Assembly (NCBI GenBank): GCA_002280725.1
Contig: NCEM01000027.1
Location: 1-59,517, forward strand
DNA length: 59,517 nucleotides
From: Alphaproteobacteria bacterium 32-64-14
Lineage (GTDB): Bacteria > Pseudomonadota > Alphaproteobacteria > Caulobacterales > Hyphomonadaceae
Direction: 5' to 3'
Shown in pieces: positions 39,240 to 46,982 of the stretch (the first letter of the stretch is position 1; each line of letters starts with the position of its first letter). The notes under the pieces were generated by a model. The model had not been told where the DNA came from and did not search any database. It worked only from the letters and a program-made list of their open reading frames with translations. Made by a program: the position numbers and the translations under genes.

Positions 39240-39428
39240 TTGTATCGAGTCGTCACGCACGTGGGGCTGACCGAAACGCATACGCCGCCCGTAACGGCGC
39301 AAGGTGCCATCGACGCAATCCGTGCCGCCATCCTGAAAGGCAATGCCGCGCAAGCTTACGATGCAAAAGGCAGCTCCGTATCTTTCGCGCAGCTCCAGAA
39401 GGAAGCGAAGCGCGAGCAGGGCGGCTGA
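39240..39428 (+). CDS. Small hypothetical protein within the PEPCK 3'-end duplication
   Basis: The 62-aa ORF starts with TTG preceded by GGAGGGG at 4-5 bases. A possible promoter (TTGACG near 39185, TACGGT about 18 bases on) lies upstream. The protein reads RVVTHVGLTETHTPPVTAQG, then AIDAIRAAILKGNAAQAYDA, and a charged end QLQKEAKREQGG. It is predicted as a beta-hairpin plus helix. No family is recognised. It is the only gene-like content of the DNA between the two copies of the PEPCK 3' end. Confidence 0.5.
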   Translation: MYRVVTHVGLTETHTPPVTAQGAIDAIRAAILKGNAAQAYDAKGSSVSFAQLQKEAKREQGG

Positions 39429-39455
39429 TCTCGCGGCCCAGTCGATCGCAAAACA

Positions 39456-39485
39456 AAAGGCCCGCTCGGTGAGGAGCGGGCCTTT
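39456..39485 (-). terminator. Terminator of the PEP carboxykinase gene
   Basis: AAAGGCCCGCTC (39456-39467) pairs perfectly with GAGCGGGCCTTT (39474-39485). On the minus strand it is followed by TGTTTTGCG. It begins 23 bases past the stop codon. Confidence 0.92.
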
Positions 39486-39507
39486 GATCTTGGTCGCCGT
39501 CGCCAGA

Positions 39508-41364
39508 TCAGCCGAGGCGCTGGGTCAGGCCCTTGTGCTGGTCCCACAGAGCCTTCGGCAGGCGGTCGCCGAACTTCTCGAAGAACTCAGGGATCTTCGA
39601 GGCTTCGTCGCGCCAGATCTCGTGGTTGACGCCGAGCAGCTCGTCGAGCTGTTCGTCGGTCAGCGAGAGGCCCGAAACGTCGAGCGAGGATTTCGCGGGC
39701 ACGCGGCCGATGGCCGTGTCGTTGGCGGCGGCCTTGCCTTCGAGACGATCGACGATCCACTTGAGCACGCGGGTGTTCTCGCCGAAGCCCGGCCAGATGA
39801 ACTTGCCTTGTCTGTCTTTGCGGAACCAGTTCACGAAGAAGATCTTCGGCAGCTTGGCGCCCGGCTTCTGGCCCATCTTCAGCCAGTGGCCGAAATAGTC
39901 AGCCATGTTGTAGCCGCAGAAGGGCAGCATCGCGAACGGGTCGCGGCGGAGTTCGCCGACCTTGTTCTCGGCGGCGGCGGTGCCTTCGGAAGCAACCGTC
40001 GAGCCCATGAAAACGCCGTGCTCCCAATCGAAAGCCTCGGTCACAAGCGGCACTGCCGACGCGCGGCGGCCGCCGAACAGGATGGCCGAGATCGGAACGC
40101 CAGCGGGGTTCTCCCACTCGGGCGCGATTACCGGGCACTGGCCGGCGGGGCAGGCAAAGCGTGCGTTCGGGTGAGCGGCAGGCTCGCCCATCGCAGGCGA
40201 CCATGCGCGGCCACGCCAGTCGGTCAGACCTTCCGGCGGCGTCTTGGTCAGACCTTCCCACCACACGTCGCCATCCGCCGTCAGCGCGACGTTGGTGAAC
40301 ACGGTGTTGCGGGCGCAGCTCTCGAGCGCGTTCTTGTTGGTCTCGGCAGACGTGCCGGGCGCAACCCCGAAGAAGCCGGCTTCGGGGTTGATGGCGTAGA
40401 GTTGGCCATCGTCGCCAAAGCGCATCCAGGCAATGTCGTCGCCGATCGTTTCGGCTTTCCAGCCAGCGAGCGTCGGCTCGAGCATGGCGAGGTTGGTCTT
40501 GCCGCAAGCCGACGGGAAGGCGGCAGCGACATACTTCACCACGTTCTCAGGCGAGGTCAGCTTGAGGATGAGCATGTGCTCGGCCAGCCAACCCTCATCA
40601 CGGGCCATCACGGAGGCGATGCGGAGCGCGTAGCACTTCTTGCCCAGCAGGGCGTTGCCGCCATAGCCCGAACCGTAAGACCAGATCTCGCGGGTCTCGG
40701 GATAGTGGACGATGTACTTGTCGTCATTGCACGGCCAGGCGACGTCTTTCTCGCCTTCGGCCAGCGGGGCGCCCAGCGTGTGGACGGCGGGAACGAAGAA
40801 GCCGTCATCGCCGATCTGCTCAAGCGCGGCGCGGCCCATGCGGGTCATCACGCGCATCGAGATGGCGACGTAGCCCGAGTCCGTGATCTCGACGCCAAGC
40901 TGCGAGATGTTGGAGCCGAGCGGCCCCATGCAGAACGGCACGACATACATCGTGCGGCCCTTCATGCAGCCATCGAACAGGCCAGCGAGCTTGGCGCGCA
41001 TCTCGGCCGGATCGGCCCAGTTGTTCAGCGGGCCTGCGTCGGCCTGCTTTTCCGAGCAGATGAAGGTGCGCGTCTCGACGCGGGCGACGTCCTTCGGATC
41101 GGAGGCGGCGTAATACGAATTCGGGCGCTTCACCGGGTTGAGGCGCTTGAGCGTGCCCAGCGCGATCAGCTCGGACGTGATCTGGTCGAACTCGGCGTCC
41201 GAGCCATCGCACCAGTGGACGCGATCCGGCTTGGTGAGGGCGGCGATCTCGCGGACCCATTCGACCAGCTTCGCATGGCGCGTCGGCGCCGAGTCGAGAC
41301 CGGGGATAGAGGCGCCAGGTCCAGCGGCTTGCTTGGACTTTACCAGAGCTTCGCTCGTCTTCAT
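39508..41364 (-). CDS. pckG: Phosphoenolpyruvate carboxykinase (GTP)
   Basis: This 618-aa enzyme converts oxaloacetate to phosphoenolpyruvate with GTP, the first committed step of gluconeogenesis. It is the GTP-type family: the reactive cysteine motif is [17 protein letters not shown], with [20 protein letters not shown] near residue 135 and [20 protein letters not shown] near 310. [20 protein letters not shown] carries the guanine-site aromatic residues. ATG at 41364 gives the usual length; an in-frame GTG 30 bp upstream is less likely. A duplicated 3' end lies about 420 bp downstream. Confidence 0.95.
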   Translation of the reverse strand: MKTSEALVKSKQAAGPGASIPGLDSAPTRHAKLVEWVREIAALTKPDRVHWCDGSDAEFDQITSELIALGTLKRLNPVKRPNSYYAASDPKDVARVETRTFICSEKQADAGPLNNWADPAEMRAKLAGLFDGCMKGRTMYVVPFCMGPLGSNISQLGVEITDSGYVAISMRVMTRMGRAALEQIGDDGFFVPAVHTLGAPLAEGEKDVAWPCNDDKYIVHYPETREIWSYGSGYGGNALLGKKCYALRIASVMARDEGWLAEHMLILKLTSPENVVKYVAAAFPSACGKTNLAMLEPTLAGWKAETIGDDIAWMRFGDDGQLYAINPEAGFFGVAPGTSAETNKNALESCARNTVFTNVALTADGDVWWEGLTKTPPEGLTDWRGRAWSPAMGEPAAHPNARFACPAGQCPVIAPEWENPAGVPISAILFGGRRASAVPLVTEAFDWEHGVFMGSTVASEGTAAAENKVGELRRDPFAMLPFCGYNMADYFGHWLKMGQKPGAKLPKIFFVNWFRKDRQGKFIWPGFGENTRVLKWIVDRLEGKAAANDTAIGRVPAKSSLDVSGLSLTDEQLDELLGVNHEIWRDEASKIPEFFEKFGDRLPKALWDQHKGLTQRLG

Positions 41365-41989
41365 TTCAAACAGTTCCCACTTCAACCCACCCAACCGGAC
41401 CCGAGCGCGGATTTGGCCGCATCATGAATCCCGGACAGGCGACGCAATGCGCCGCCCAGCTAAACATCAACCAAAAAGCAGGACTTGTGCCACGAGGCTT
41501 CCTTCGAGTTCCGCCGCACGAGCGATGATCGCCCCGCCGCTGAATTAGCCAACCGGCGCGCTGCAACGCGCGGACGGTCTTCGCCCACATAGCAACGAGT
41601 CTGCTTTCTCCGCCGACTTTTGACAGGCGGGCTGCGGACAGTTTGCAGCTTGCCCAATTACCCAGCCGAGGGGGTGGTGGTCGAGTGAAATCTTGGCGCC
41701 GTGCGTCGCCGCGTCGCAGCAAATTCAGATGCTTAACTGCCCGTTTGCCGTGCTGACCTTGCGCATTAACACGCCTAATCGCGCAGCTTATGCGACGCTA
41801 TTGGCACACGCGCGGACGAAGCGTGCGCTGCTGCGTCGCAATAGTCCGGACGATACTGCGCAGGCCGCCCCATACAGTTTTAGCGTGGCGTAACGGGCGC
41901 CGCGTTTCTGACACCGGTTACCGGCGGCCCGCCACGATTTGCGAGTCGCGGGGCGGCGCCTGTGGGATGGGCGGACGGGGCGGCGCTCT
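41365..41989. other. 625-bp intergenic region upstream of the PEPCK gene
   Basis: The region lies between the PEPCK start and the stop of the glycerophosphodiesterase gene, so it should hold the PEPCK promoter. It is less GC-biased than its surroundings in part (about 41700-41880). The ORFs seen on both strands lack ribosome binding sites and family similarity. No RNA gene or clear operator was recognised. Confidence 0.55.
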
Positions 41990-42952
41990 CTACAGCCCGC
42001 ATTCCGCCGCTTTCATGCGGAAAGACAACAGCTGGCGGGCGACTTTGTCGGTGATGTCGGTGCCCACCAAGGTGAGGCCGCCGGCGATCAGGTCGTTGTA
42101 TTCCGAGCCGTCATCGTCTTCCCAGTAGCGCGTATCGAGCGAGGAGGCGCGGGGGCCCAGCGTTCCGAAATCCGACTCGACGCCCTTTGCGGCCAGCGCT
42201 TTCCAGAGCGCGGGATTGGGCGTCGTGGTTTCGGTCCATGCGACGAGGCGGTCCGCATGGACGCCGCGTGCGAGCAGTCCCTCGAAGTCTTCCACGCTGC
42301 GGATGGTGGCGCCGATCACGAGGTCCGAGGCGATGGTGTGGAGTTCCTGCGCCTGGTCGTCGGTGTAGGAGATGACGATGACGCTGTTCTCGGCCTTGGC
42401 GGCGCGGATGGCGGCGATGATCGGCTCGTAGGGCGTCTCGCGCTTCTTGTCGATCTTGAGGATAGCGCCCGCCCGCACCGCCCACTCAAGCGTGGCCTGC
42501 AGCGTGGGCGGGTGGTATTCGGTGACCTTGCTGTAGGTTTCGAGGAACAGCGTCTGGATATCGGCCAGCGTGTGATCGGCGACGAGGCCCGTGCCCGTGG
42601 TGGTGCGCTCCAGATCCTCGTCGTGCATCAGGATGAGGTGTCCATCCTTGGTTTCGCGCACATCGACCTCCATCGCGTGCGTGCCGGCGTTGAAGGAGCG
42701 CTGAAAAGTCTCGATGGCGTTCTCGGGATAATCGCGCGTGGGGCCGCCGCGATGGCCCACGATCAGGACGGCGCCCGCCGTGCGCAGGCAGTCGAGCCGG
42801 TCGGGCAACATCATGTGGACGGTGATCTCGTCGGAGTCGCCGCCGGCGGCCAGTTCGGACGTCTCGGTGGCGGCTTTGGCTGTCGGGTCGGTCTCGCCGC
42901 CGCAGGCCGCAAGGGCAAAGATCGAGGCGGCAACAAGGTAGGCGAGGCGCAT
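41990..42952 (-). CDS. Glycerophosphodiester phosphodiesterase, lipoprotein
   Basis: The 320-aa lipoprotein (signal with lipobox FALAAC) belongs to the GDPD family, which splits glycerophosphodiesters into glycerol-3-phosphate and an alcohol. The catalytic block is IVGHRGGPTRDYPENAIETF (general acid/base histidine), then HAMEVDVRETKDGHLILMHD with the metal-binding E-x-D and the second histidine, and LERTTTGTGLVADHTLADIQ. The TIM-barrel continues with ILKIDKKRETPYEPIIAAI. ATG at 42952 is chosen because it opens the signal peptide; the longer frame lies in a repeat-like stretch. Confidence 0.93.
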   Translation of the reverse strand: MRLAYLVAASIFALAACGGETDPTAKAATETSELAAGGDSDEITVHMMLPDRLDCLRTAGAVLIVGHRGGPTRDYPENAIETFQRSFNAGTHAMEVDVRETKDGHLILMHDEDLERTTTGTGLVADHTLADIQTLFLETYSKVTEYHPPTLQATLEWAVRAGAILKIDKKRETPYEPIIAAIRAAKAENSVIVISYTDDQAQELHTIASDLVIGATIRSVEDFEGLLARGVHADRLVAWTETTTPNPALWKALAAKGVESDFGTLGPRASSLDTRYWEDDDGSEYNDLIAGGLTLVGTDITDKVARQLLSFRMKAAECGL

Positions 42953-43242
42953 GACGTTTTCCGCAAGGTTGAAGGATTTCGATAGCGCGGTATGGCGGGT
43001 GGGGGAATGGGCCGAGTTGGGCGTCGTCGTGGTGGAGGCATGGGTTGCCGGATAGCCCTGCGGGCTTCCGGGATGACAGGCCGCGGGTCCAGGGTTGCGG
43101 CTGCGACAATCCACACATGGAAAATGAGGGTTTTCCGGCCCTATCGCGCGCTTCGGAGCGTCGCGAGAATTGCGGCGCATCCTGACGCCGTCTAAGAAGG
43201 ACGCGATAGCGCAGCAAAGCGCACACGCACGGGAGGCGCGAC

Positions 43243-44988
43243 ATGTTTGGTATGGGCAAGAACAAGGGCGACAAGAAGCCGGCGGCAGCGCCTGCGGTTG
43301 CTCCGGGTGTGGCCTCAGCCATACCGGCGGCCACTATCAAGCGCGGGCCGATGGACGGCCTGATGCAGGACTGGAAGCTGACGGTCGACAAGGTGATCGA
43401 CCACGCCTTCCAGAACCACGGCCAGCGCGAGATCGTGACCCGCACCGTCGAAGGCCCGATCGTGCGCTCGACCTATGCCGATCTGTATTACCGCTCGCGC
43501 CAGGTTTCCAACGCGCTGCTCAAGGACGGCGTCCAGAGGGGCGACCGGATCGCGACGCTGGCCTGGAACACCACCCGCCACATCGAGACGTGGTACGGCA
43601 CGATGTGCATCGGCGCTGTGCTGCACACGCTGAACCCGCGCCTGTTCCCGGAACAGATCGCCTGGATCATCAATCACGCCGAAGACACGCACGTCTTCTA
43701 CGACATCACGTTCCAGCCGATCATCGAGGCGATCAAGGACAAGGTGCCGACCGTCAAGCACTGGATCGTGCTGACGGATGCCGCGCACAAACCGCAGACG
43801 GCGATGAATGTTCGCACCTACGAGGAATACATCGCCGGCCAGTCGACTGATGTCGTCTGGGGCGATTTCGACGAGAACACCGCCTGCGGCCTCTGCTACA
43901 CCTCGGGCACGACGGGCGATCCCAAGGGCGTGCTCTACTCGCACCGCTCCAACGTCCTGCACACGCTGATCGGCATGCAGCATGACGCCATTGGCATCGG
44001 CGCGCGCGACACCGTGCTGCCGGTTGTTCCGATGTTCCACGCCAACGCGTGGGGCATCGCGTTCTCGGCCCCGGCGGTGGGCGCGAAGCTCGTCCTGCCG
44101 GGCGCAAAGATGGATGGCGAGTCGATCTATCAACTGCTCAACGATGAAAAAGTGACGTTCACAGCGGCGGTGCCGACCGTGTGGCTGATGCTGCTGCAGC
44201 ATCTGGAAGCGGCGAACCTGAAGCTGCCCGTGCTCAAGCGCGTGGTGATCGGCGGATCGGCCGTGCCCGAGCGCATCCTGCGCGCGTTCGAGGAAAACTA
44301 TGACGTCGAAGTCGTGCACGCCTGGGGTATGACCGAGATGAGCCCGCTCGGCTCGCTCGGTTCGATGACCGAGAACGTGATGACGCAGGATCGCGACACG
44401 ATCGTGCGCTACAAGCTGAAACAGGGCCGCGCGCCGTTCGGCGTCGAGATGAAGACCGTCGACGACGACGGCAAGCTGCTGCCGCGCGATGGCAAGACGG
44501 CGGGCCGCCTTGTTGTGCGTGGGCCGGCCGTGGCCAAGGGCTATTTCAAGAATGCCGGCGGCAACATCCTCGACACTGAAGGCTTCTTCGACACGGGCGA
44601 CGTCGCGAACCTCGACGAGCATGGCTACATGCAGATCACCGACCGCGCGAAGGACGTGATCAAGTCGGGCGGGGAGTGGATTTCCTCCATCGACATCGAG
44701 AACTTCGCGGTTGGCCACCCGGCTGTCGCGAACGCCGCCGCCATTGGCCTGCCGCATCCGAAGTGGGACGAGCGGCCGCTGCTGATCGTGCAGCTCAAGC
44801 CGGGCGCGAGCGCGACCAAGGAAGAGATACTGAACTTCCTCAATGGCAAGATCGCCAAATGGTGGATGCCGGATGATGTCGCCTTCGTGGACAACATTCC
44901 GCTGGGCGCCACCGGCAAGATCAACAAGCTGTCGCTGCGCGCAACGTTCAAGGACCACAAGCTGCCCTCGATCCAGGCGGCTGAATGA
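43243..44988 (+). CDS. Acyl-CoA synthetase (medium/long-chain, AMP-binding)
   Basis: The 581-aa adenylate-forming enzyme activates fatty acids to acyl-CoA. The ATP-binding motif is CYTSGTTGDPKGVLYSHRS (near 215), the fatty-acid signature includes HAWGMTEMSPLGSLGSMTEN, the hinge region reads DTGDVANLDEHGYMQITDRA, and the catalytic lysine is in LGATGKINKLSLR near the C-terminus. The N-terminus has an unusual Lys/Pro/Ala extension (KNKGDKKPAAAPAVAPGVAS). GGGAGG lies 6 bases before the ATG. It resembles AlkK-type synthetases. The next gene overlaps by ATGA. Confidence 0.93.
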   Translation: MFGMGKNKGDKKPAAAPAVAPGVASAIPAATIKRGPMDGLMQDWKLTVDKVIDHAFQNHGQREIVTRTVEGPIVRSTYADLYYRSRQVSNALLKDGVQRGDRIATLAWNTTRHIETWYGTMCIGAVLHTLNPRLFPEQIAWIINHAEDTHVFYDITFQPIIEAIKDKVPTVKHWIVLTDAAHKPQTAMNVRTYEEYIAGQSTDVVWGDFDENTACGLCYTSGTTGDPKGVLYSHRSNVLHTLIGMQHDAIGIGARDTVLPVVPMFHANAWGIAFSAPAVGAKLVLPGAKMDGESIYQLLNDEKVTFTAAVPTVWLMLLQHLEAANLKLPVLKRVVIGGSAVPERILRAFEENYDVEVVHAWGMTEMSPLGSLGSMTENVMTQDRDTIVRYKLKQGRAPFGVEMKTVDDDGKLLPRDGKTAGRLVVRGPAVAKGYFKNAGGNILDTEGFFDTGDVANLDEHGYMQITDRAKDVIKSGGEWISSIDIENFAVGHPAVANAAAIGLPHPKWDERPLLIVQLKPGASATKEEILNFLNGKIAKWWMPDDVAFVDNIPLGATGKINKLSLRATFKDHKLPSIQAAE

Positions 44989-45800
44989 GTGAAGCTGTGA
45001 CCTCAAGACAAGACTGGAGCGGCGGCCCGCGGGTCGCCGTTCTTGCGCTTGGGCTTGCGCTGCTGGCGCTGGGCGGCGTGCTGCTGATTGCGGGGCCGGC
45101 GCTGTTTCGCTTGGGGCTCGTCGATCTCGCGGGCGCGCGCAGCGGTGTTCAGCAGGGCGCCATGTGGGCGATGCTGGGCGCGGTGGGCGCGGGCCTGATC
45201 GGGCTGTTGCTTGCGCTCATCGGCAAGAAGCATCGCGCCGGCATTGTCGCTGTGGCGATCATGATCCCGGCGGGCATGGGCGCGGGCAGCCTCTACAACA
45301 GCAATGTCTCGCAGAGCGCGCTGCCGCCGATCAACGATGCGCAGACCGACTGGACGCGGCCTGTCGCCTTCACGGAAGCAACCCTGCGCGAGCGCGCGAA
45401 GGTCGGCGCCATTCGCGTGCGCGACGACGCCATCGTGCCAGAGGGCAATGGCAAGTGGAGCGGCAAGCTCTATTCGCAGGCGCAGGCGGAGTTCTACATC
45501 GATCTTGCGCCGCTGATCGTGAAGCAGCCTGTCGCGGCGGCGACGGCGCAAGCGGCGAAATCGGCTGAACGGCTGGGATGGCAGGTTACGGTCAACGATC
45601 CGCGCGGCGGCGTGGTCGAGGCAGTCTATCACTCGCCATGGTTCGACCTCGCCTACGACATCGCTATCCGTGTTGCGCGCGAAGGCGAAGGCTCCCGCAT
45701 CGACGTGCGCTCCACCAGCCGCCTGCCGGGCCACGACATGGGCGAGAACGCCACGCAGGTGAAACAGATCATTGACGAGATGGCGCTGCAGTTGCGGTGA
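44985..45800 (+). CDS. DUF1499 domain-containing membrane protein
   Basis: The 271-aa protein has three N-terminal membrane segments (about 17-45, 58-80 and 85-103). A periplasmic or cytosolic DUF1499 domain follows (about 115-270: LPPINDAQTDWTRPVAFTEA, then AAKSAERLGWQVTVNDPRGG, VVEAVYHSPWFDLAYDIAIR, and RIDVRSTSRLPGHDMGENA). The function of DUF1499 is unknown. Its start overlaps the acyl-CoA synthetase stop in ATGA, which suggests coupled translation and possibly a membrane or lipid role. Confidence 0.92.
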   Translation: MSEAVTSRQDWSGGPRVAVLALGLALLALGGVLLIAGPALFRLGLVDLAGARSGVQQGAMWAMLGAVGAGLIGLLLALIGKKHRAGIVAVAIMIPAGMGAGSLYNSNVSQSALPPINDAQTDWTRPVAFTEATLRERAKVGAIRVRDDAIVPEGNGKWSGKLYSQAQAEFYIDLAPLIVKQPVAAATAQAAKSAERLGWQVTVNDPRGGVVEAVYHSPWFDLAYDIAIRVAREGEGSRIDVRSTSRLPGHDMGENATQVKQIIDEMALQLR

Positions 45801-45866
45801 CGCTACTTGATGCGTGCATCGAGATGGCGAACTATGTCTACTGCACGTCGATAGTGGGGGAATCCA

Positions 45867-46085
45867 ATGCCAAAATTCAAAGTCCTTCGACAGCAAGACG
45901 CTTTCGTCGAGTATGTCTCGCTAGTCGAAGCCGACACCGTGGAGGAAGCGATTGATCGCGCTTATACGGAGCCCGGTAAGTTCACCTGGGCGCATCACAA
46001 CACGAGCGAGTATGATGCATGCCGCGTTGTAGCGTTGGACGACGCTGGAGCTGAGGTCGAGACGTACTCGCGAGGTCGGGTGTAG
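45867..46085 (+). CDS. Small hypothetical protein upstream of the DpnI-like gene
   Basis: The 72-aa acidic protein begins after a GGGGGAA site at 5 bases. It reads KFKVLRQQDAFVEYVSLVEA, then DTVEEAIDRAYTEPGKFTWA, HHNTSEYDACRVVALDDAGA and ends in EVETYSRGRV. The pattern suggests a beta-alpha-beta fold with a substrate or partner surface. No family is recognised. It stops 24 bp before the DpnI-like gene on the same strand, so the two may be co-transcribed. It may be a partner of the restriction enzyme or simply an unrelated neighbour. Confidence 0.7.
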   Translation: MPKFKVLRQQDAFVEYVSLVEADTVEEAIDRAYTEPGKFTWAHHNTSEYDACRVVALDDAGAEVETYSRGRV

Positions 46086-46109
46086 CTTGCTGATCCGTGT
46101 GTCGCGCGT

Positions 46110-46901
46110 ATGAGCAATGACCGCTGGACCCGGTTGAGCTTCCGTGAGGCGCCCGCCGAGTATGTGGGGCCGACGCAGAAGGTACGGATATGGACTGAAG
46201 GTTGGGTGGCGGACCAGATGTTCTGTCCGAGCTGCGGCGAGCGACGGATCGAGCAGCACAAGGCCAACAACCCTGCCGCCGACTTCTATTGCCGGAAATG
46301 CGGCGAGGAGTTTGAGCTAAAGAGCCAACGCGCGCGATTTGGGGCGCGTATCGTCGACGGGGCGCTAGCCACCATGACGTCACGGCTGGCGGCGGGGCGC
46401 GCGCCAAACCTGCTTGTGTTGAACTACGACAAGGATCGCGCCGAAGTTCGAAACCTGCTGGTGATTCCCAAGCAGTTCTTTGTCTCTTCGATCATTGAAG
46501 CGCGGCGGCCGCTGTCCTCTACGGCGCGGCGGGCCGGGTGGCAGGGCTGCAATATCCTGCTGTCGCGTGTTCCCGACGCAGGCAACGTGTGGCTCGTTCA
46601 AGATGGCGCCATGCGCGACCCCCAGGCCGCGCTTGAAGACTGGCGCCGTACCTTATTCCTGCGCGAGGCGTCGCCGCTCGCGCGAGGTTGGCTGGTCGAA
46701 GTTCTGATGTGCGTTGAGGCGATCACCGCGAATGAGTTCGCTTTGGCTGACGTGTACGCATTTGAAGCGCATCTGGCATCTTTATACCCGGGCAACGACA
46801 ACGTACGACCGAAGATCAGGCAGCAGCTGCAAGTCCTTCGAGATCGCGGACTGCTGGAGTTTCTCGGCAGCGGCCAGTATCGCAAGCGGCGTCTTCAATA
46901 A
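46110..46901 (+). CDS. DpnI-like methyl-directed restriction endonuclease
   Basis: This 263-aa protein aligns with DpnI along its whole length; DpnI itself is 254 aa. The zinc site is CPSC (39-42) and CRKC (61-64). The PD-(D/E)XK catalytic residues keep DpnI spacing: Asp58 in AADFYC, then Glu69 and Lys71 in EEFELKS. The middle matches LLVLNYDKDRAEVRNLLVIP, ARRAGWQGCNILLSRVP and VWLVQDGAMRDPQ. The C-terminal winged helix reads RPKIRQQLQVLRDRGLLEFL. DpnI cuts G6mATC and spares unmethylated DNA. No methyltransferase is adjacent. The start codon has no clear ribosome binding site. Confidence 0.94.
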   Translation: MSNDRWTRLSFREAPAEYVGPTQKVRIWTEGWVADQMFCPSCGERRIEQHKANNPAADFYCRKCGEEFELKSQRARFGARIVDGALATMTSRLAAGRAPNLLVLNYDKDRAEVRNLLVIPKQFFVSSIIEARRPLSSTARRAGWQGCNILLSRVPDAGNVWLVQDGAMRDPQAALEDWRRTLFLREASPLARGWLVEVLMCVEAITANEFALADVYAFEAHLASLYPGNDNVRPKIRQQLQVLRDRGLLEFLGSGQYRKRRLQ

Positions 46902-46930
46902 GTTGCGTCGTTCTCGTCTGTGCGCAAACA

Positions 46931-46963
46931 AAAAAAGCCCGGGATTTCTTCCGGGCCTTTGTC
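46931..46963. terminator. Bidirectional terminator between the DpnI-like and oppA genes
   Basis: AAAGCCCGG and CCGGGCCTTT pair with one bulged base around an 8-base loop. The minus strand has the better T run (TTTTTTTGTTTGC), which serves the oppA-type gene ending at 46983. Confidence 0.88.
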
Positions 46964-46982
46964 GTTCTGACCTGAACCAGCG

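Noticed and set aside
39343..41427. 694-codon open frame on the plus strand
   Set aside because: It lies antisense to the whole PEPCK gene, has low-complexity composition (Arg, Gly, Ala, Val) and no family features.
41700..41890. Less GC-biased stretch upstream of the PEPCK gene as a small RNA or gene
   Set aside because: No stem-loop with a T tract, no start signal and no similarity could be seen; it is left as intergenic.
42953..43242. Possible REP copy upstream of the glycerophosphodiesterase gene
   Set aside because: The stretch has short inverted segments (for example gccctgcgggcttccgggat) but does not match the other repeats well enough to call.
43315..45006. 563-codon open frame on the minus strand
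   Set aside because: It is antisense to the acyl-CoA synthetase, whose motifs are complete on the other strand.
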